A stretch of DNA of 64,000 nt from Thinopyrum elongatum (GCA_011799875.1 CM022299.1:341870307-341934306), one strand, 5' to 3'; positions 24,850 to 35,919 are shown, counted from the first letter of the stretch. Numbers and translations are program-made. Notes: generated from the sequence alone by a model not told the origin.

Positions 24850-26233
24850 CTATTGGTTACCTTGACCAGACTGCTGATTATGACCACCATGGTTACGTTG
24901 ACCCTGATAACCAGAATTTGAGCCGCCACCACCAAAGCCGGACCCCTGAGAACCGGATCCTGACCCGCCAGGTGGCCCATTGCCATTACCATGATGCTGG
25001 TTAAGGTTGTGATTTCTGAACTCCCACATAATGTAACAATCCTTCCACGCATGAGTAGACGGCCTGTTGGGAAGACTATGCTTCGGGCAAGGGTCATTAA
25101 GCATTGCCTCAAGATTGAAAGGCTTTGCTCCACCAAAAGGTGACTTACCATTACCGTTACGGCGCTGGTTTTTATGCCCAGTATTGGTGTTAGCCACTAA
25201 ATCTGACCCACCATCGGGGTGTCTCCGCTTACCACCATTACCCTGGTTGTTGCCATTGTTCCCTGTTATATTCTGCTGCTGACCCTTACCGTTGCCATTC
25301 TTCTTTCCCTTGTTGGATTTATCATCATCAGAACCAGGATCCTTCGTGTTATCAGAGTCTGCATATTTAGTGAGAGCCGCCATGAGTTCTCCCATGTCCT
25401 GGCAAGTGCGTTTGAGCCGCCCAAGCTTCTGCTTAAGGGGGACAAAGTGATAATTCTTCTCTAAGATCAGAACCGCCTGGCCCGCCGCAATACTGCCAGA
25501 TGAGTGAATAACAGCGGAGACCCGCTGGACCCAATGATGGGTCGACTCATCCTCATGCTGCACGCAGTGATCCAGATCAATAATCGTCAGAGGCTACTTG
25601 CATGTTCCTTTAATTATTTTTTTATGAAACGCGCCTTCAACTCTGCCCACAAACTGATGGAATTAGGAGGTAAGCCTTTCAACCACGTACGAGCCGGCCC
25701 TTCCAACATCATAGTAAAGTATTTGGCACAGGCAACATCATTGACATCCAACATCTCCATGGCTAACTCATAACTCTAAATCCAAGCCTCAGGAGGGAGA
25801 TCAGCTGTATAATTGGGCACCTTGAGAGGGCCCTTAAAATCTTTGGGCAGACGCTCGTTACGCAAAGCCGGTACTAAACACGACACTCCAACAGATCTTG
25901 AAATTGCACCGGCTCCCACTGAAGCTGAAGGAGTCACCGGAGGCTGCTGATAAGCCCCCTGGTGAGCCGCTTGAGCATCAATCCTTGGGTTAAGGGGCGG
26001 GTTATTATCATGGGGCGGGTTACATCGTCGCTCACTGCTAGAGACTGCAGGCGACTCAATACGCCGACTGTAACTACGGCTTGGGAGAGGAGTTGAATGC
26101 ACCCGATCATGACTGTATGAATAAGCCGCTTGCTGTGCAATGGCCATCTGTAAGAGCTCAACTGCATTCTGAGTTTTGACCGCGGCTGGTGACTCGCCGC
26201 AAGCTGGGTTGCTGCCGCTAACATGTTATCCAC
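24850..26233 (-). pseudogene. gag C-terminal half of T1 (capsid and Gly/Asn-rich nucleocapsid-like region)
   Basis: The capsid part is at 25564-26233 (PPEAWI, LEGPARTWLKGLPPNSISLW, QDMGELMAAL further on), broken by stops and frame changes. The region 24850-25563 is Gly/Asn/Gln-rich and basic, a possible RNA-binding segment. It keeps a Cys/His-containing stretch (DPCPKHSLPNRPSTHAWKDC, about 25030-25090) but no canonical CCHC knuckle. It leads in frame into the protease. Confidence 0.75.
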
Positions 26234-26259
26234 TGGGATAGAAAAGTGCCCGGGTGGCG

Positions 26260-27330
26260 TCAGGACACGTTGAGGTGGTGTCTGATTGGGGGCGGGTTAG
26301 GCGCCCGCTCCTCCCTCCGAGCAGGCTCAGGCTGGCGAGGTTGAGCCGCCGCCCGATTCCTTGGCATGTCAGGTTTTAACTGAGGATTCACCCATGCATC
26401 TGGAGTGCTTGGACCTGCCCCAGGAGTGTCAAACAAATGCCTTGGGTCATATATTGATGGTAGGCGACTCTGGTACCTTCTCTGGAACAATGCATTAGAC
26501 GCGTTTTGTTCCAAACTTAGGTGCCAAGCCTCCACCTTGACACGCTCTGCCTCTGCGTCAATTTGAGCTTTCAGCGCAGCTGTTTGGTTGTTTTCAGCCA
26601 TGATATCCTCTTGGGCCTTGGTTATCTCCTCACGAATCTTTGCAACCTCTGCGTTGCGCTTTGTCTGATTTGCCACAGTGACCTCTGTTGGCAACAAAGC
26701 TGTCAAGGTACACATGAGATCCAGTAGCAGTTGAGTCGGCGGCCTGCCTGACCTGGATCCACCAACCCTTGCCGCGGCTGGGTCAGAGGCTGTTGCAGCC
26801 GCCGTCGAAGAATTGAGAGCCAGCCCTGTGCCAGCCATGAAGATAGCAGCCCTGCACGGCGGCTCATAGGGGTTCGGAATATTCTTGCCATCCGAATATC
26901 CCCCTAGCCTGCCGTCTTGAAGCTGATAGATTGACTCCGTCTCTCTAGTTGAGGACTCGTCACCTGAGTAGATGAGAGTCTCCCCTCCAGATGCAGAATC
27001 TTTTGCAAGCTCCTTGCCTTGCGCGAAACCAACAAAAATGCGCTTCCGGCCGAGTTGAACCCGGGCGGGTTGCGCGCGTCGAGCCGGCTCGACGATGTCG
27101 GTGCAGATGTCCGACTCAGGCTCTGATCCGCCGATATTTCCGATGAAGACGTGAATTCCGCCGAAGGGGACCCGGTACCCGTACTCGATTGAGTCGGCCT
27201 CGGGGCCCCAACCAGCGTCGTCGATGTAGAGCTTACCGCGGTGACTCTTGGTCATCCTGCCAACGGCGTATCCCTCGATCCCTGGGAAAGAGCCCTTCAA
27301 GAACTCGAAACCACCATGCGCTGGCCCCAT
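26260..27330 (-). pseudogene. gag N-terminal region of T1
   Basis: An open frame on the minus strand. The first sensible Met is at 27330-27328 (MGPAHGGFEFLKGSF), which lies inside the primer site; the frame extends upstream into the LTR (to 27444) only by chance. Content: FGGIHVFIGNIGG, a basic/Pro region, and a helical stretch (EITKAQEDIMAENNQTAALK) suggestive of a coiled coil. It ends at 26260, where a frameshift separates it from the capsid part. Confidence 0.7.
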
Positions 27331-27341
27331 GGTGGGAGCCA
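27324..27341 (-). other. primer binding site of T1 (tRNA-Lys type)
   Basis: The minus strand reads TGGCTCCCACCATGGGGC, 2 bases from the LTR end. It matches the complement of the plant tRNA-Lys(UUU) 3' end (TGGCGCCCACCGTGGGGC) at 16 of 18 positions. The ATG in it is the likely gag start. Confidence 0.7.
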
Positions 27342-27343
27342 AC

Positions 27344-27896
27344 TGTCGTGGGGTTAACACGACAGATGCCCTCGTGAAAGGACTTAGGCGCGAGGCCATG
27401 GCTACGGTGATTAGCTTAAAGGGGTTGAGCGGGATGAAAGACATAGATTTACCCAGGTTTGGCCCCTCACAGTGGAGGTAAAAGCCTACTCCCGCTCTCG
27501 TTGATTATTGCTTGAGTATCAATTACAAGGGAGCGGATTCGCTTGACCTAGCTATCGATTGATTGTCACTTGGGTTTACCTGCCGCAGGGACTCGCCTTT
27601 ATATACATAGGTCAAGGCCCTCGGCTTACAAGAGTCCAGGTCAGGTTACACTTCGTAACCGATACTAGATCTAAACCGCCTTGCCTTCTTTGGCAAGTCG
27701 CCATCGGGCGGCTTATACTTCCGGGTCACGCACCGTCTTCTGGCCTTGGGCCTCCATCCGGCCCACCTTGTAAGTCGCCTCCCTGTCTTCATGTATTAGT
27801 CTCTTGGGCCTATTCTAAGGCTTCATTGTTTAAGTCACCAACAGCCTAACCCGGCCCTTATAGGGCGGGTTACATCGTGGGCTCATATCCCCAACA
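27344..27896 (-). mobile_element. 5' LTR of T1
   Basis: 553 bp, plus strand TGTCGTGGGG to ATCCCCAACA. A TATA-like box (minus GTATATAAAGG) lies at 27596-27606. The LTR is followed by CCTAC (27897-27901), the right target duplication. Confidence 0.95.
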
Positions 27897-27901
27897 CCTA
27901 C

Positions 27902-28560
27902 CATGCATATATGTAAGACAAACCAAAAAAGAACCATCCTTGATGGTCAAATTAACCACTCTCTCGCTGTAGGTTCAACTGATCGACGACGACCTCGCGG
28001 GCCCACAGAGAGAGTCACACGCGAGTGAGTGTCATAGGACAACCACCATGTGCATGCGCCCAAAAGAGGTGTGTTGTGTGATGTTTGAATACCCAATGCA
28101 CATCTTTGTTGTGGCATATGCTTCACAAACCAGAAACGCACTACACGGAGGTTCACGACTCGTAGCCCCCTCACTTCGAGCCGGTGGGAGGGACTCATGT
28201 GTACGCACATGCCCGAACTTTGATATGGAATCTCACCATGATCCACACCGTAACATACATGCCAAGATGAATCCACCTAATTTGGTCAAATGCCTCTCGT
28301 TGTCGGTGGAAACTGAAAACCTTTGCGGGCTAACGAATGGGCACGTCACTGATAAATGCACGAGGGAGTGTATGAGAGGACCACCAATTAATGCATGCAT
28401 GTGGCCCGAACATGTATGTATGAAAGGGTTGTGTAATATTTTAAATAACCAATTCACAACTTTGATGTGGCATATATGACTCACAAAATGATCAATCCCA
28501 CACGGAGGCTCACGACTCGTAGTGTACTGCCAGACCACCCCCCTAGACACACACATCCCG
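27902..28560. repeat. tandem array of about 320-355 bp units, right block
   Basis: Direct continuation of the left block: the anchor 'aatgcacatctttgttgtgg' is at about 28113, and 'aattcacaactttgatgtgg' at 28458. With T1 removed, the spacing from the anchor at 14340 is about 322 bp. A shorter partial anchor is at 28216. The array fades out after about 28560. Confidence 0.8.
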
Positions 28561-29084
28561 CACCACCACTGCCACTCTGAGGCATGTCAACCTTTTTCTG
28601 CAGTGAACATGCATGTGACCAAAGGAGTGTTGTGTTAAAATTTGAAAAAAAAACACAGATCATTCGATCGTCTTTATACAATGATTGATTTCCTAGGGAT
28701 TTAATGTGCAAAAATCAAATTTGAGCTACATGTGCACCAAAATGGATTGCAAAATCATATGTGTGTCCCTGGGTGCATGTTTCCCCGTGCAAGAGATTTC
28801 AAAACAATGAGAATGTTGATTTTTAAAATTCAATAAATCCAAAACTTAGTTGAAATTCATGAAACTTATCGTGGTGTCATATGGATACCAGTAGACTGTG
28901 ATATTGTATTTTTTCGTCAAATTTTGATATAATCTTCTTTCAAACGGGAGATTGTTAATAATTGGCAACCAATATCGCATACGGATTATTTATTCAGACC
29001 GTGTGTGTTACACCAACAATGTATACGTGCCATGCTTCGGTTAAGCAATAAAGCGGCAGAATTAATCATCAAAAAATAAAAACA
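28561..29084. other. non-coding DNA with CACTA-like sequence
   Basis: No coding region. The stretch 28830-28960 ('aaatccaaaactt..ttgaaattcatgaa.cttatcgtggtgtcat') resembles 32200-32300 on the far side of the F-box locus, in the same orientation. Similar text occurs in Triticeae CACTA elements as I recall them. No CACTA terminus is visible at this end. Confidence 0.4.
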
Positions 29085-29310
29085 ATATATGTGCCGCCAC
29101 GCGCCCCGTTTGCCGTGCGAGCAGGCGTGAGTTGAAGGGACGCATGCGAGCAGTCTGCCGCGCAGGCACACCGGGAGGCGTGCGTGCAGGTGTGTGAATT
29201 GACGGGAGGCGTTTTCGCTGCGCAGTGTCACCGGGAGGCGTGCGAGTAGCTCTATGAAATGATGGTAGGCATGCTAGAAGTCCGCCGTGCAGGCTCATCG
29301 GAAGGCGAGA
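29085..29310. repeat. minisatellite, about 69-bp unit, 3 copies
   Basis: The block 'gcaggc.caccgggaggcgtgcg' recurs at about 29152, 29221 and 29290 with a diverged earlier copy from about 29085. GC-rich, imperfect. Confidence 0.75.
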
Positions 29311-29411
29311 TAGCCTTTGACCGCTGCCTACCTCGCTCCCACTGCTCCATATTAATGGCGCGCCCGAGCCGCTGGCCATAATAGGCGGCCGCACCCCCGG
29401 TCCACAGTGTT

Positions 29412-29659
29412 CACCGCTATCTGGAATGTATGAGGATGTCGCCGAAGCGCACCATCAAAGGGCGTGGCGATGCCGGGGCTGGTGAAGCACTCACGCAACG
29501 CGTGAACCTCGGCACAGAGGTTGCCATTGTCGCCGACGAGGTCTCGCGAGGGCAGCAGAATTACCTTGACTTCGTTGGCGCCGTCGTGCCCCCCCCCCCC
29601 CCAGTCAGAGCCGGAGGTCCACAGCAACTCCGACAACGACTATGACTCCGATGGAAAAT
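29412..29659 (+). other. possible coding exon upstream of the F-box locus
   Basis: GC-rich open sequence. One frame holds EVAIVADEVSRGQQNYLDFVGAVVPPPP; after the C run near 29590-29603 another frame continues as SEPEVHSNSDNDYDSDGKS and meets a possible splice donor (GGTTAGT) at 29660. If the C run has the wrong length by one base, the two join. The opposite strand is also open (29352-29636), so the coding strand is unsure. I do not recognise the product. Confidence 0.3.
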
Positions 29660-29933
29660 CGGTTAGTCATCTATACCCATTTATGCATCAAACATATCAT
29701 GTGTTTTCACTGGTTACTCCCCCCCCACCCCCTCAAATTTTTTTGGAATAAAAATCCTACGGTTATGTTCTCCCAGTCCATGAAATTGGAGTAATTAAGA
29801 TCCGTTAGATGCATGTAGTGTATTGATTGTTTGAATGGTATCCGTATAGGGTTAGTGATTAATTGTTGGTTCTGTACAAATGATTTTTGCTAATAATCCG
29901 ACTAGTGTTAGCATGCGTGCTAATAATTCGTGG

Positions 29934-30050
29934 CCAGATCTTGAGAATTGATTTTGAATGTCCTACATATATGTTTGTGCCTTTTTTTCTTCCAGATCTT
30001 GAGAATTGATTTTGAATGTCTTACATGTATGTTTCTGCCATTTTTTTCAG
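29934..30050 (+). repeat. 58-bp tandem duplication ending in splice-acceptor-like tracts
   Basis: Copy 1 is 29934-29991 and copy 2 is 29992-30049 ('ccagatcttgagaattg...'). Each ends in a T-rich tract followed by CAG just before the F-box region, so a 3' splice site may have been duplicated. Confidence 0.85.
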
Positions 30051-30103
30051 ATTGTTATGTACAGAGATGAGGCTCGGGCCAGCGGCGCCGCTGGTTGTAG
30101 ATC

Positions 30104-31753
30104 TTGGACCCGGAGAACGGCCTGAAGCGGCCATGGCCCCTCCCTAGATCTGAGGAACCTGTAGAATCTCTGGCGGACCGCATCAGCGATCTCCCGGACG
30201 CCATCCTTGGGGAGATCATCTCCCTTCTCCCTACCAAGGATGGATGTCACACACAAGTCCTCGCATATCGGCGGTGCACTCAGTGGCGCGCCGCGCTTCT
30301 TAATATCTACTGTCGTTAGCTATCTGTCGATGATGATTCTAAACTCCCCGGAGCCATCATCTCCTCCCACCAGGGCTTCGTTTAACGCATCTGCATCCCA
30401 GCATGCTACCCGCTTGACATACCCTGCACGGTGGCCACCTGGCTGACATCCCGTCAATTCGAAAAACTCCAGCAGCTTGAGTTCTACCATTACTACGAAA
30501 ATAACTTACTACCAATCGATATATCGGTGCCCTCACCACCGATGTCCATCTCATGGTTTTCCTCCTCTCTCCAGACCTCCACCTTGACCCGATGCCATCT
30601 AGTAGACAATCTGGTACAAATGCTTTGACTCCCACTGCTGAAAAAACTTGCGCTTATATTGGTTGATCTGTCAGAGGCCTCACTGCACAACATTATCCAC
30701 TCCAGCTGCCCTGCCCTGGAGCGCTTGGTGATTGTTTTTGGAAATGGAATCCATGTCCCTTGTCTCAAAATAAAGTCGCCTCACCTTGTAAGCATTGGAA
30801 TTTGTTTCGAAGGACAGGATCTCATCATCGAAGATGCCCCTTCACTTCAAAGGTTGCTCCTTCATTGGTGTTATGCACCTTCGCAAATAACGGTGGTCTC
30901 TGCGCCTAAACTGGAGACCTTGGGTGCAATTGATGATCCGTTTAAATCGTTCAAGATGGTGTTTGGCTCCACACTTATTCAGGTACTGTATATTATTCAT
31001 GTACACTTTTGTAATCTGCATTTTTCATTTGTGCGCACAAGTTAAATATCATCTTGGAGTACACTTTCGGTGCTAATATTATGTTCTATACTGAATGAAG
31101 AGCTTTCCCATGGATGGCCTATCAGGGGTGCGGGATTCTGTCAAGACCTTATATGTTTATATGGGGTGTCTTGATCTGAACACCAGTATTGGCTTGTTGC
31201 GATGCTTTCCATGTTTGGAGAATTTGTATATAAAGGTGATGATTTCACACACATTGAAAGCGCATATATAATGTACTAGAACTAACCGTTCAACTGTCGC
31301 TCCTTCGACATACTCTATTTTATATATTAGCTGTTTTCAATCTTCATGTCTATTTAGGTACTAGGACTTCGAGAAAATGGTCTAACAAATCGATGGCAGA
31401 GGAAGCACAAGGATTCTCTCAGATCTCATGACATTCGTTTGAAGACAATAACGGTGTAAGGATATGCATCCAACCATGCAAACACTAGCTTTGTCACATT
31501 CTTCCTGTTGAATGCGGGGGCACTATTGTCCGTGAGGATTATGTTTTTTAACAAGAATTTTCTCTCGGATGGACATCTTGAACAGCATAAAAAGAAGTTT
31601 CAGGTGGACCAAAGGGCTTCTGATCGTGCTCGGCTTCTATTTACAACTACTTGTCGTCATCATGGATCATTAGATTTTTTGCACCGGGATCTTGATTTTA
31701 TGGATCAGATCGATCCATTTGATTGTGACTGCCGAAAACTTTGGTTGAGTTAA
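30104..31753 (+). pseudogene. F-box/LRR/FBD-type protein pseudogene, three exons
   Basis: Exon 1 (about 30104-30982) has the F-box motif ([23 protein letters not shown]) and then LRR-like text (SCPALERLVI, SPHLVSIGI, APKLETLGAIDDP). Donor CAG/GTACTG at 30982. Exon 2 (31101-31235) continues in phase (VKTLYVYMGCLDL, FPCLENLYIK) with donor AAG/GTGATG. Exon 3 (31358-31753, acceptor TTTAG) holds the FBD-like end (SHDIRLKTITV, FVTFFLLNAGALLSVRIMF) and TAA at 31751. The frame is uninterrupted except for four nonsense codons: TAG 30317, TAA 30383, TGA 30626 and TAA 31457. No proper start ATG is seen; a TAG lies upstream at 30098. In the family, the F-box recruits substrates to SCF ubiquitin ligases. 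This copy cannot make the full protein. Confidence 0.85.
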
Positions 31754-32640
31754 ATGTTATTGTCCTATTCAATCTGGATTTTGTGTAAACCTGATGAATA
31801 ATTAATCCTCGTGCTTTTGTACCTTTTGTAAGATGGAGTTAGATATTGTTGCCCTTTCCAACTCGGCTTTGACCCATATTTTCTTTCATACTGGGCCAAT
31901 GGCTTGCCATTTCTTTAATTAAGACATAAATATTATAAGCATTCACAACATAGGGAAAGAACATCACTCCTGCGGGATCCTTGAGATCTTTGTTCATTAC
32001 AGAACCCGCAAGTTCTTAGCGCCCACCAGCACCCACAAACTTATTTCTAGCTAGCACACCAAATGGGTCGTAATTCTTAATAAGAAAAGTTGCATAGTAG
32101 TGACATATTTGGATTCTGATATTTGGGACCCACGAGGAAAAAGCATATCCAGGGCGGTGCCAACTCGACAGTAAAAATTGAGAAACCTGGTTTTAAAATT
32201 ACTGTAAATCCAAAACTCGCCTGAAAATCATGAAGCCTAGCATGGTGTTATGACATGGCACCAACATGCTGTGGTAAAAAATTAGTCCAATTTGGGACAA
32301 GCTTTGGTATAAACTTCTTATAAACCGGAGCTTCTCTCAAGAAGCCTCATGGTTCCGAGAGGGAACTTGTCACCTGTGTGTGCGAAACGACATACACTGT
32401 CTCTTCCCGCCTTGATTTATTTTACAGAGGCAACATGAAACTATAGGAGCGTCGTCCTAAGAATATGAAATTATTCAGGGTTTGTTTTGCCTTTTTATAC
32501 ATTATTTGAGTTTTCTAGGCATTTTGGAACATACTTTGGTATGTGCAAAGGTCATGTGTGTACTAGCCACCTATGTAATTGGATGTTCAATTTGGTTATG
32601 GAATCAAGTCCTTATAAGTTATAAGTACATATATTATTGT
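31754..32640. other. 3' flank of the F-box pseudogene and CACTA-like DNA
   Basis: No coding region. 32190-32340 contains 'aaatccaaaactcgcctgaaaatcatgaagcctagcatggtg' type text similar to 28830-28960. 'ccgagagggaacttgtcacctgtgtgtgcgaaacg' near 32350-32390 also recalls CACTA internal sequence. The 32482-32676 open stretch matches nothing. Confidence 0.4.
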
Positions 32641-33244
32641 TCTGTATGCAATGACATCGCACACGGACCATACTAGGGAACCCGTCGGTGATGAATTCAT
32701 CAATCACTGACAATTGTATACCAGCAAGTGTTTGCCCACAACACACACGGCTTATTGGGAGAAATTGTTTGTGTTATTATGGGTCTTCGCACACATTTCT
32801 GATTAGGAACCTGTTTGCCGCATATCACACACATCTTGTTAAGTTGAACCATTTATATTGTGTTGCCTAAACAAAAATAGTTCATCCGAGTGAACTGTAT
32901 GCCGTATATCGCACACACCTTGATCTGGGTGATTGTTTCTATTGCGTTCCCTAATCACAAACAGTTCATCCGAATGAACTGTATGCCGCGTATCGCACAC
33001 ACCTTCATCTGGCTACCCATTTCTGTTGTTCTGCCTCATCGCAAACAGTTCATTTGAGAGAACCGTATGCCACGCATCTCACACGTAACTATAATCTGAA
33101 CCGTGTTTGATGTATCCTCCATCGCAAATGTTTTCATCTTTTTTGACAGGTTTTTTACATCACCATTTGCAATTAATGCATCGCACACAGTTTCATCGAA
33201 GGGTCTCTGATTATAGTGTCATGTTAGCAGCATCATGTAGTAGT
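32641..33244 (-). mobile_element. CACTA-type transposon end with 84-bp subterminal repeats
   Basis: Units beginning 'ttcat(cc/tt)gag.gaac.gtatgcc' and containing 'tcgcacacacctt' start at 32881, 32965 and 33049 (exact 84-bp spacing), with a weaker copy near 32797. The terminus is at 33244: the minus strand begins CACTACTACATGATG. Subterminal repeats of this kind next to a CACTA end are typical of the superfamily. The matching left terminus was not found; 'catactagggaacccg' at 32668 may be a relic. No transposase is seen. Confidence 0.6.
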
Positions 33245-33247
33245 GTA

Positions 33248-34752
33248 GGTGCATCATTATTAATTCTCTGAGAATCTTGTTCAACTCTCTTGGGATGACC
33301 TTCAGGATATGAAGGATCCTGAGTCATTTTACCACCTCTAGTCACTACTCTAACAACATGATCATTCATTTCATTAAGCAAGTAATTTTGTGATTTAGAA
33401 ACTTGTTCTAGCTGAGTTTGAATGCTAGATGTATGTTTACAAAAGCCTTTAACATCATTAGCAATTCTAAACATCATATCACTCAAGCGTTCAATCATAA
33501 TAGCATTATGTTTCAATCGATCACTAGCTTGCATATTGAAGTTTTCTTGTCTAACAAGAAAATTATCAAATTCATCCAAACACTAACTATGAGACTTATT
33601 ATAAGCAATATCACATTCATCAAATCTATAAAGAGAATTTACCTCCACTACCTGTGTTGGGATATCAAGTCCATGTATTTCTTCAATAGATGGTAAATTC
33701 TTAACATCTTTAGATTTAATACCTTTTTCCTTCATAGATTTCTTTGCTTTTTGCATATCTTCTAGACTAAGGAATAGAATACCTCTCTTCTTTGGAGTTG
33801 GTTTAGGTGGTGGTTCAGGGAGTGTCCAATCAACGGTATTCCTCAATATATTATCTAGTAATTCCTGAGCCTGCTCAAGGTTTCGTTCCTTGGAAACAAA
33901 GCCAGCACAACTATCTAGGTAGTCCCTAGAAGCATCGGTTAGTCCATTATAAAAGATATCAAGTATTCATTTCTCTTCAGAGGATGATCAGGCAAAGCAT
34001 TTAACAATTGGAGAAGCCTCCCCCAAGCTTGAGGGAGATGCTCTTCCTCAAATTGCACAAAGTTATATACTTCCTATAAGGCAGCTTATTTCTTATGAGT
34101 AGGAAAATATTTTTCAGTGAAGTAATATATCATATCCTGGGGACTATGCACACAACCAGGAGAAAGAGTATTAAACCATTCTTTAGCATCACCCTTTAAT
34201 GAGAAAGGAAGCAACTTAAGAATATAGTAGTAGCGAATCTTTTCCTCTTCGGCAAATAGGGAGGCAGTGCCATTTAATTTAGTAAGATGTGCCAAAACTG
34301 TTTCAGATGCATAACCATGAAAAGGATCTGATTCTACCAAAGTAATAAGTTTAGGATCAATAGAGAATTCATCTTCCTTATTAGTAACAAAGATAGCAGA
34401 GGTTGCAAACTTAGGATCACATTTCATTCTTTCTATCATAGCCTTTTCTTTTAGCTCACTCAGTAATTTTTTAAGATCCTCTCTATCATTACAAGCAAGA
34501 AATTCTCTAGCAATATCCCCCTCCATAACATAACCCTCAGGTACATTCGGCATTTCAAATCTAGTAGGAGAGCTAGGCATAACAGATGATCATAATTTTC
34601 ATCAATTTCATCATTCTCAAGTTCTTTAGCCTTAGCAATTTGTTCATCAACAAATTCACCTAGTGGCACAGTTTCATCAGGCAGAGTACTAGCATCATCA
34701 CGAGTTTCCATTTATAACTGAAATAGTATCATCAATTATTTGTGACATCTTA
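33248..34752 (-). pseudogene. gag pseudogene of an Athila-type Gypsy element (copy G2)
   Basis: From METRDDASTLPDETVPL (34711) through ESDPFHGYASETVLAHL, SLKGDAKEWFNTLSPGCVHSPQDMIYYF (capsid, 34086-34580), AWGRLLQLLNALPDHP (near 34000), RGILFLSLEDMQ.AKKSMKEKGIK (33583-33846) to GGKMTQDPSYPEGHPKR (33211-33579). The blocks occur in the right order but in three frames with several stops. At 33247 the sequence changes abruptly to a CACTA terminus. The region parallels G (35920-37226), so these are two copies of one family. Confidence 0.8.
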
Positions 34753-35919
34753 TGTGGCCCCTCCCCTTAAAATATTGTATTAGTTAGTGTAATGTCACTA
34801 TATTAGTTCGCTCTCTTAATCTATGAACGTGTTTGCTAAGTTAATCTAAATCTCTGAATCTAATCAAATGTTGTGTTTTACACCGCCGCATTCTCTCTTT
34901 CCAGTGCCACTGATTCATGGGCCCTTCTTTAATGTAGAAATGTCAAGTCGACTAGAACCGGCTATGCCCGTAAGCAAACAAACGCACACAGCTGAAATGG
35001 CTAGCTCGATGCATAGTCAAGCAATGGTCCCAAATTCGACCCCCACGGGAGGCATTATATTATTCCACTTCATTTTGCAAGTAAATCAGACACTAGCATG
35101 TGGGTCCTGCGGTGTCCCAATCGTCAGTATATTTCACTATTTTTTAACTAATATAATATACACTTACAGGTGGGTCCTGGGTGTCCCACGCGTAAGCATA
35201 TGCGCCAGCTAACGGTCAACTACATTGACTCGACGGAAGCACTCCGTTTTGGGCAGACTTGAGTGTGGGCCGAGTGGTGGAGGGGAAAAGTGAGGGGCGT
35301 TAGTTGGGTGGGGGAAAACTGAGGAGTGCTAAGGAACCAAGGGCATAGAAATAGAAATCCCTTGTTTTTTTGCCGAGGACACATAAATTCATATTTTCAC
35401 AATCCCTCCGTTGGATCATCTTATCACATTAGAGAGATTCTCCACTATTTATTTCGTATTTTTTGATAACTTTTAAACCGTTAAAAGCTTAGCGAGGCTA
35501 AACAAGTTCTGTGGCAGGCTATGATAGACACTATTTTACCTTTTGCATGATATATCTAGACAAATCCAAGTCAACTTTTGGGGCGGAGATTGTATTAGTT
35601 AACGTACAAGTACACATTAAATTTGCATGATGAAACCAGTCTAATTGTTGATCGCAAGAGCTATTGGCATAGTATCGAAGAGACTACAAATCTGAAGATG
35701 GATATGAAATAACAACAATGTGATTAGATAATAGAAAAATAGGACACATGAAAATAAATCTGAATGTAGAAATGTTATTATACTTGACAACAATCCATCA
35801 TACTTTCATGTTTTGGAATAGCTTGTTGTCAAAAGAAATATTGCACATAAGATTAAACTAACCAAAGCTAGAATCACCTCCCAAACTTGTAAAATTATTT
35901 GTAAGATCAGAAATGCTCA
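34753..35919. other. unassigned low-copy-like DNA between two gag copies
   Basis: No coding region. It holds a pair of diverged 'gtgggtcctg.ggtgtccca' repeats (about 35101 and 35171) and a 10-bp inverted repeat TTGACAACAA/TTGTTGTCAA (35784-35793 and 35823-35832, 29-base loop). The stretch 35270-35400 is G-rich. It may be an insertion that separated, or was captured between, the two gag copies. Confidence 0.4.

Larger units (their letters stand above)
14452..27896 (-). mobile_element. T1: complete Tat-type Ty3/Gypsy retrotransposon (13,445 bp)
   Basis: Two LTRs (14452-15003 and 27344-27896) with TG...CA ends are bounded by a perfect 5-bp duplication CCTAC. The element is in minus orientation: primer site at 27324-27341, then gag, protease, RT, two RNase H regions and integrase, running down to 20795. 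From 15990 to 19637 there is an additional multi-exon ORF on the opposite strand. The dual RNase H, the lack of a chromodomain and the antisense ORF fit the Tat lineage of plant Gypsy elements. The coding regions hold many stops and frameshifts, so the copy is dead. It sits in the tandem array, whose flanks rejoin cleanly when it is removed. Confidence 0.95.

Noticed and set aside
27331..27444. Extension of T1 gag upstream to 27444
   Set aside because: That part is LTR and primer-site sequence; the open frame there is accidental.
32797..33190. CRISPR-like regular spacing of 84-bp units
   Set aside because: Whole 84-bp units are repeated, not short repeats with unique spacers; this is typical CACTA subterminal structure in a plant genome.
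34868..35212. 114-aa ORF between the two gag copies
   Set aside because: No motif, and AT-rich spacer with internal repeats crosses it.
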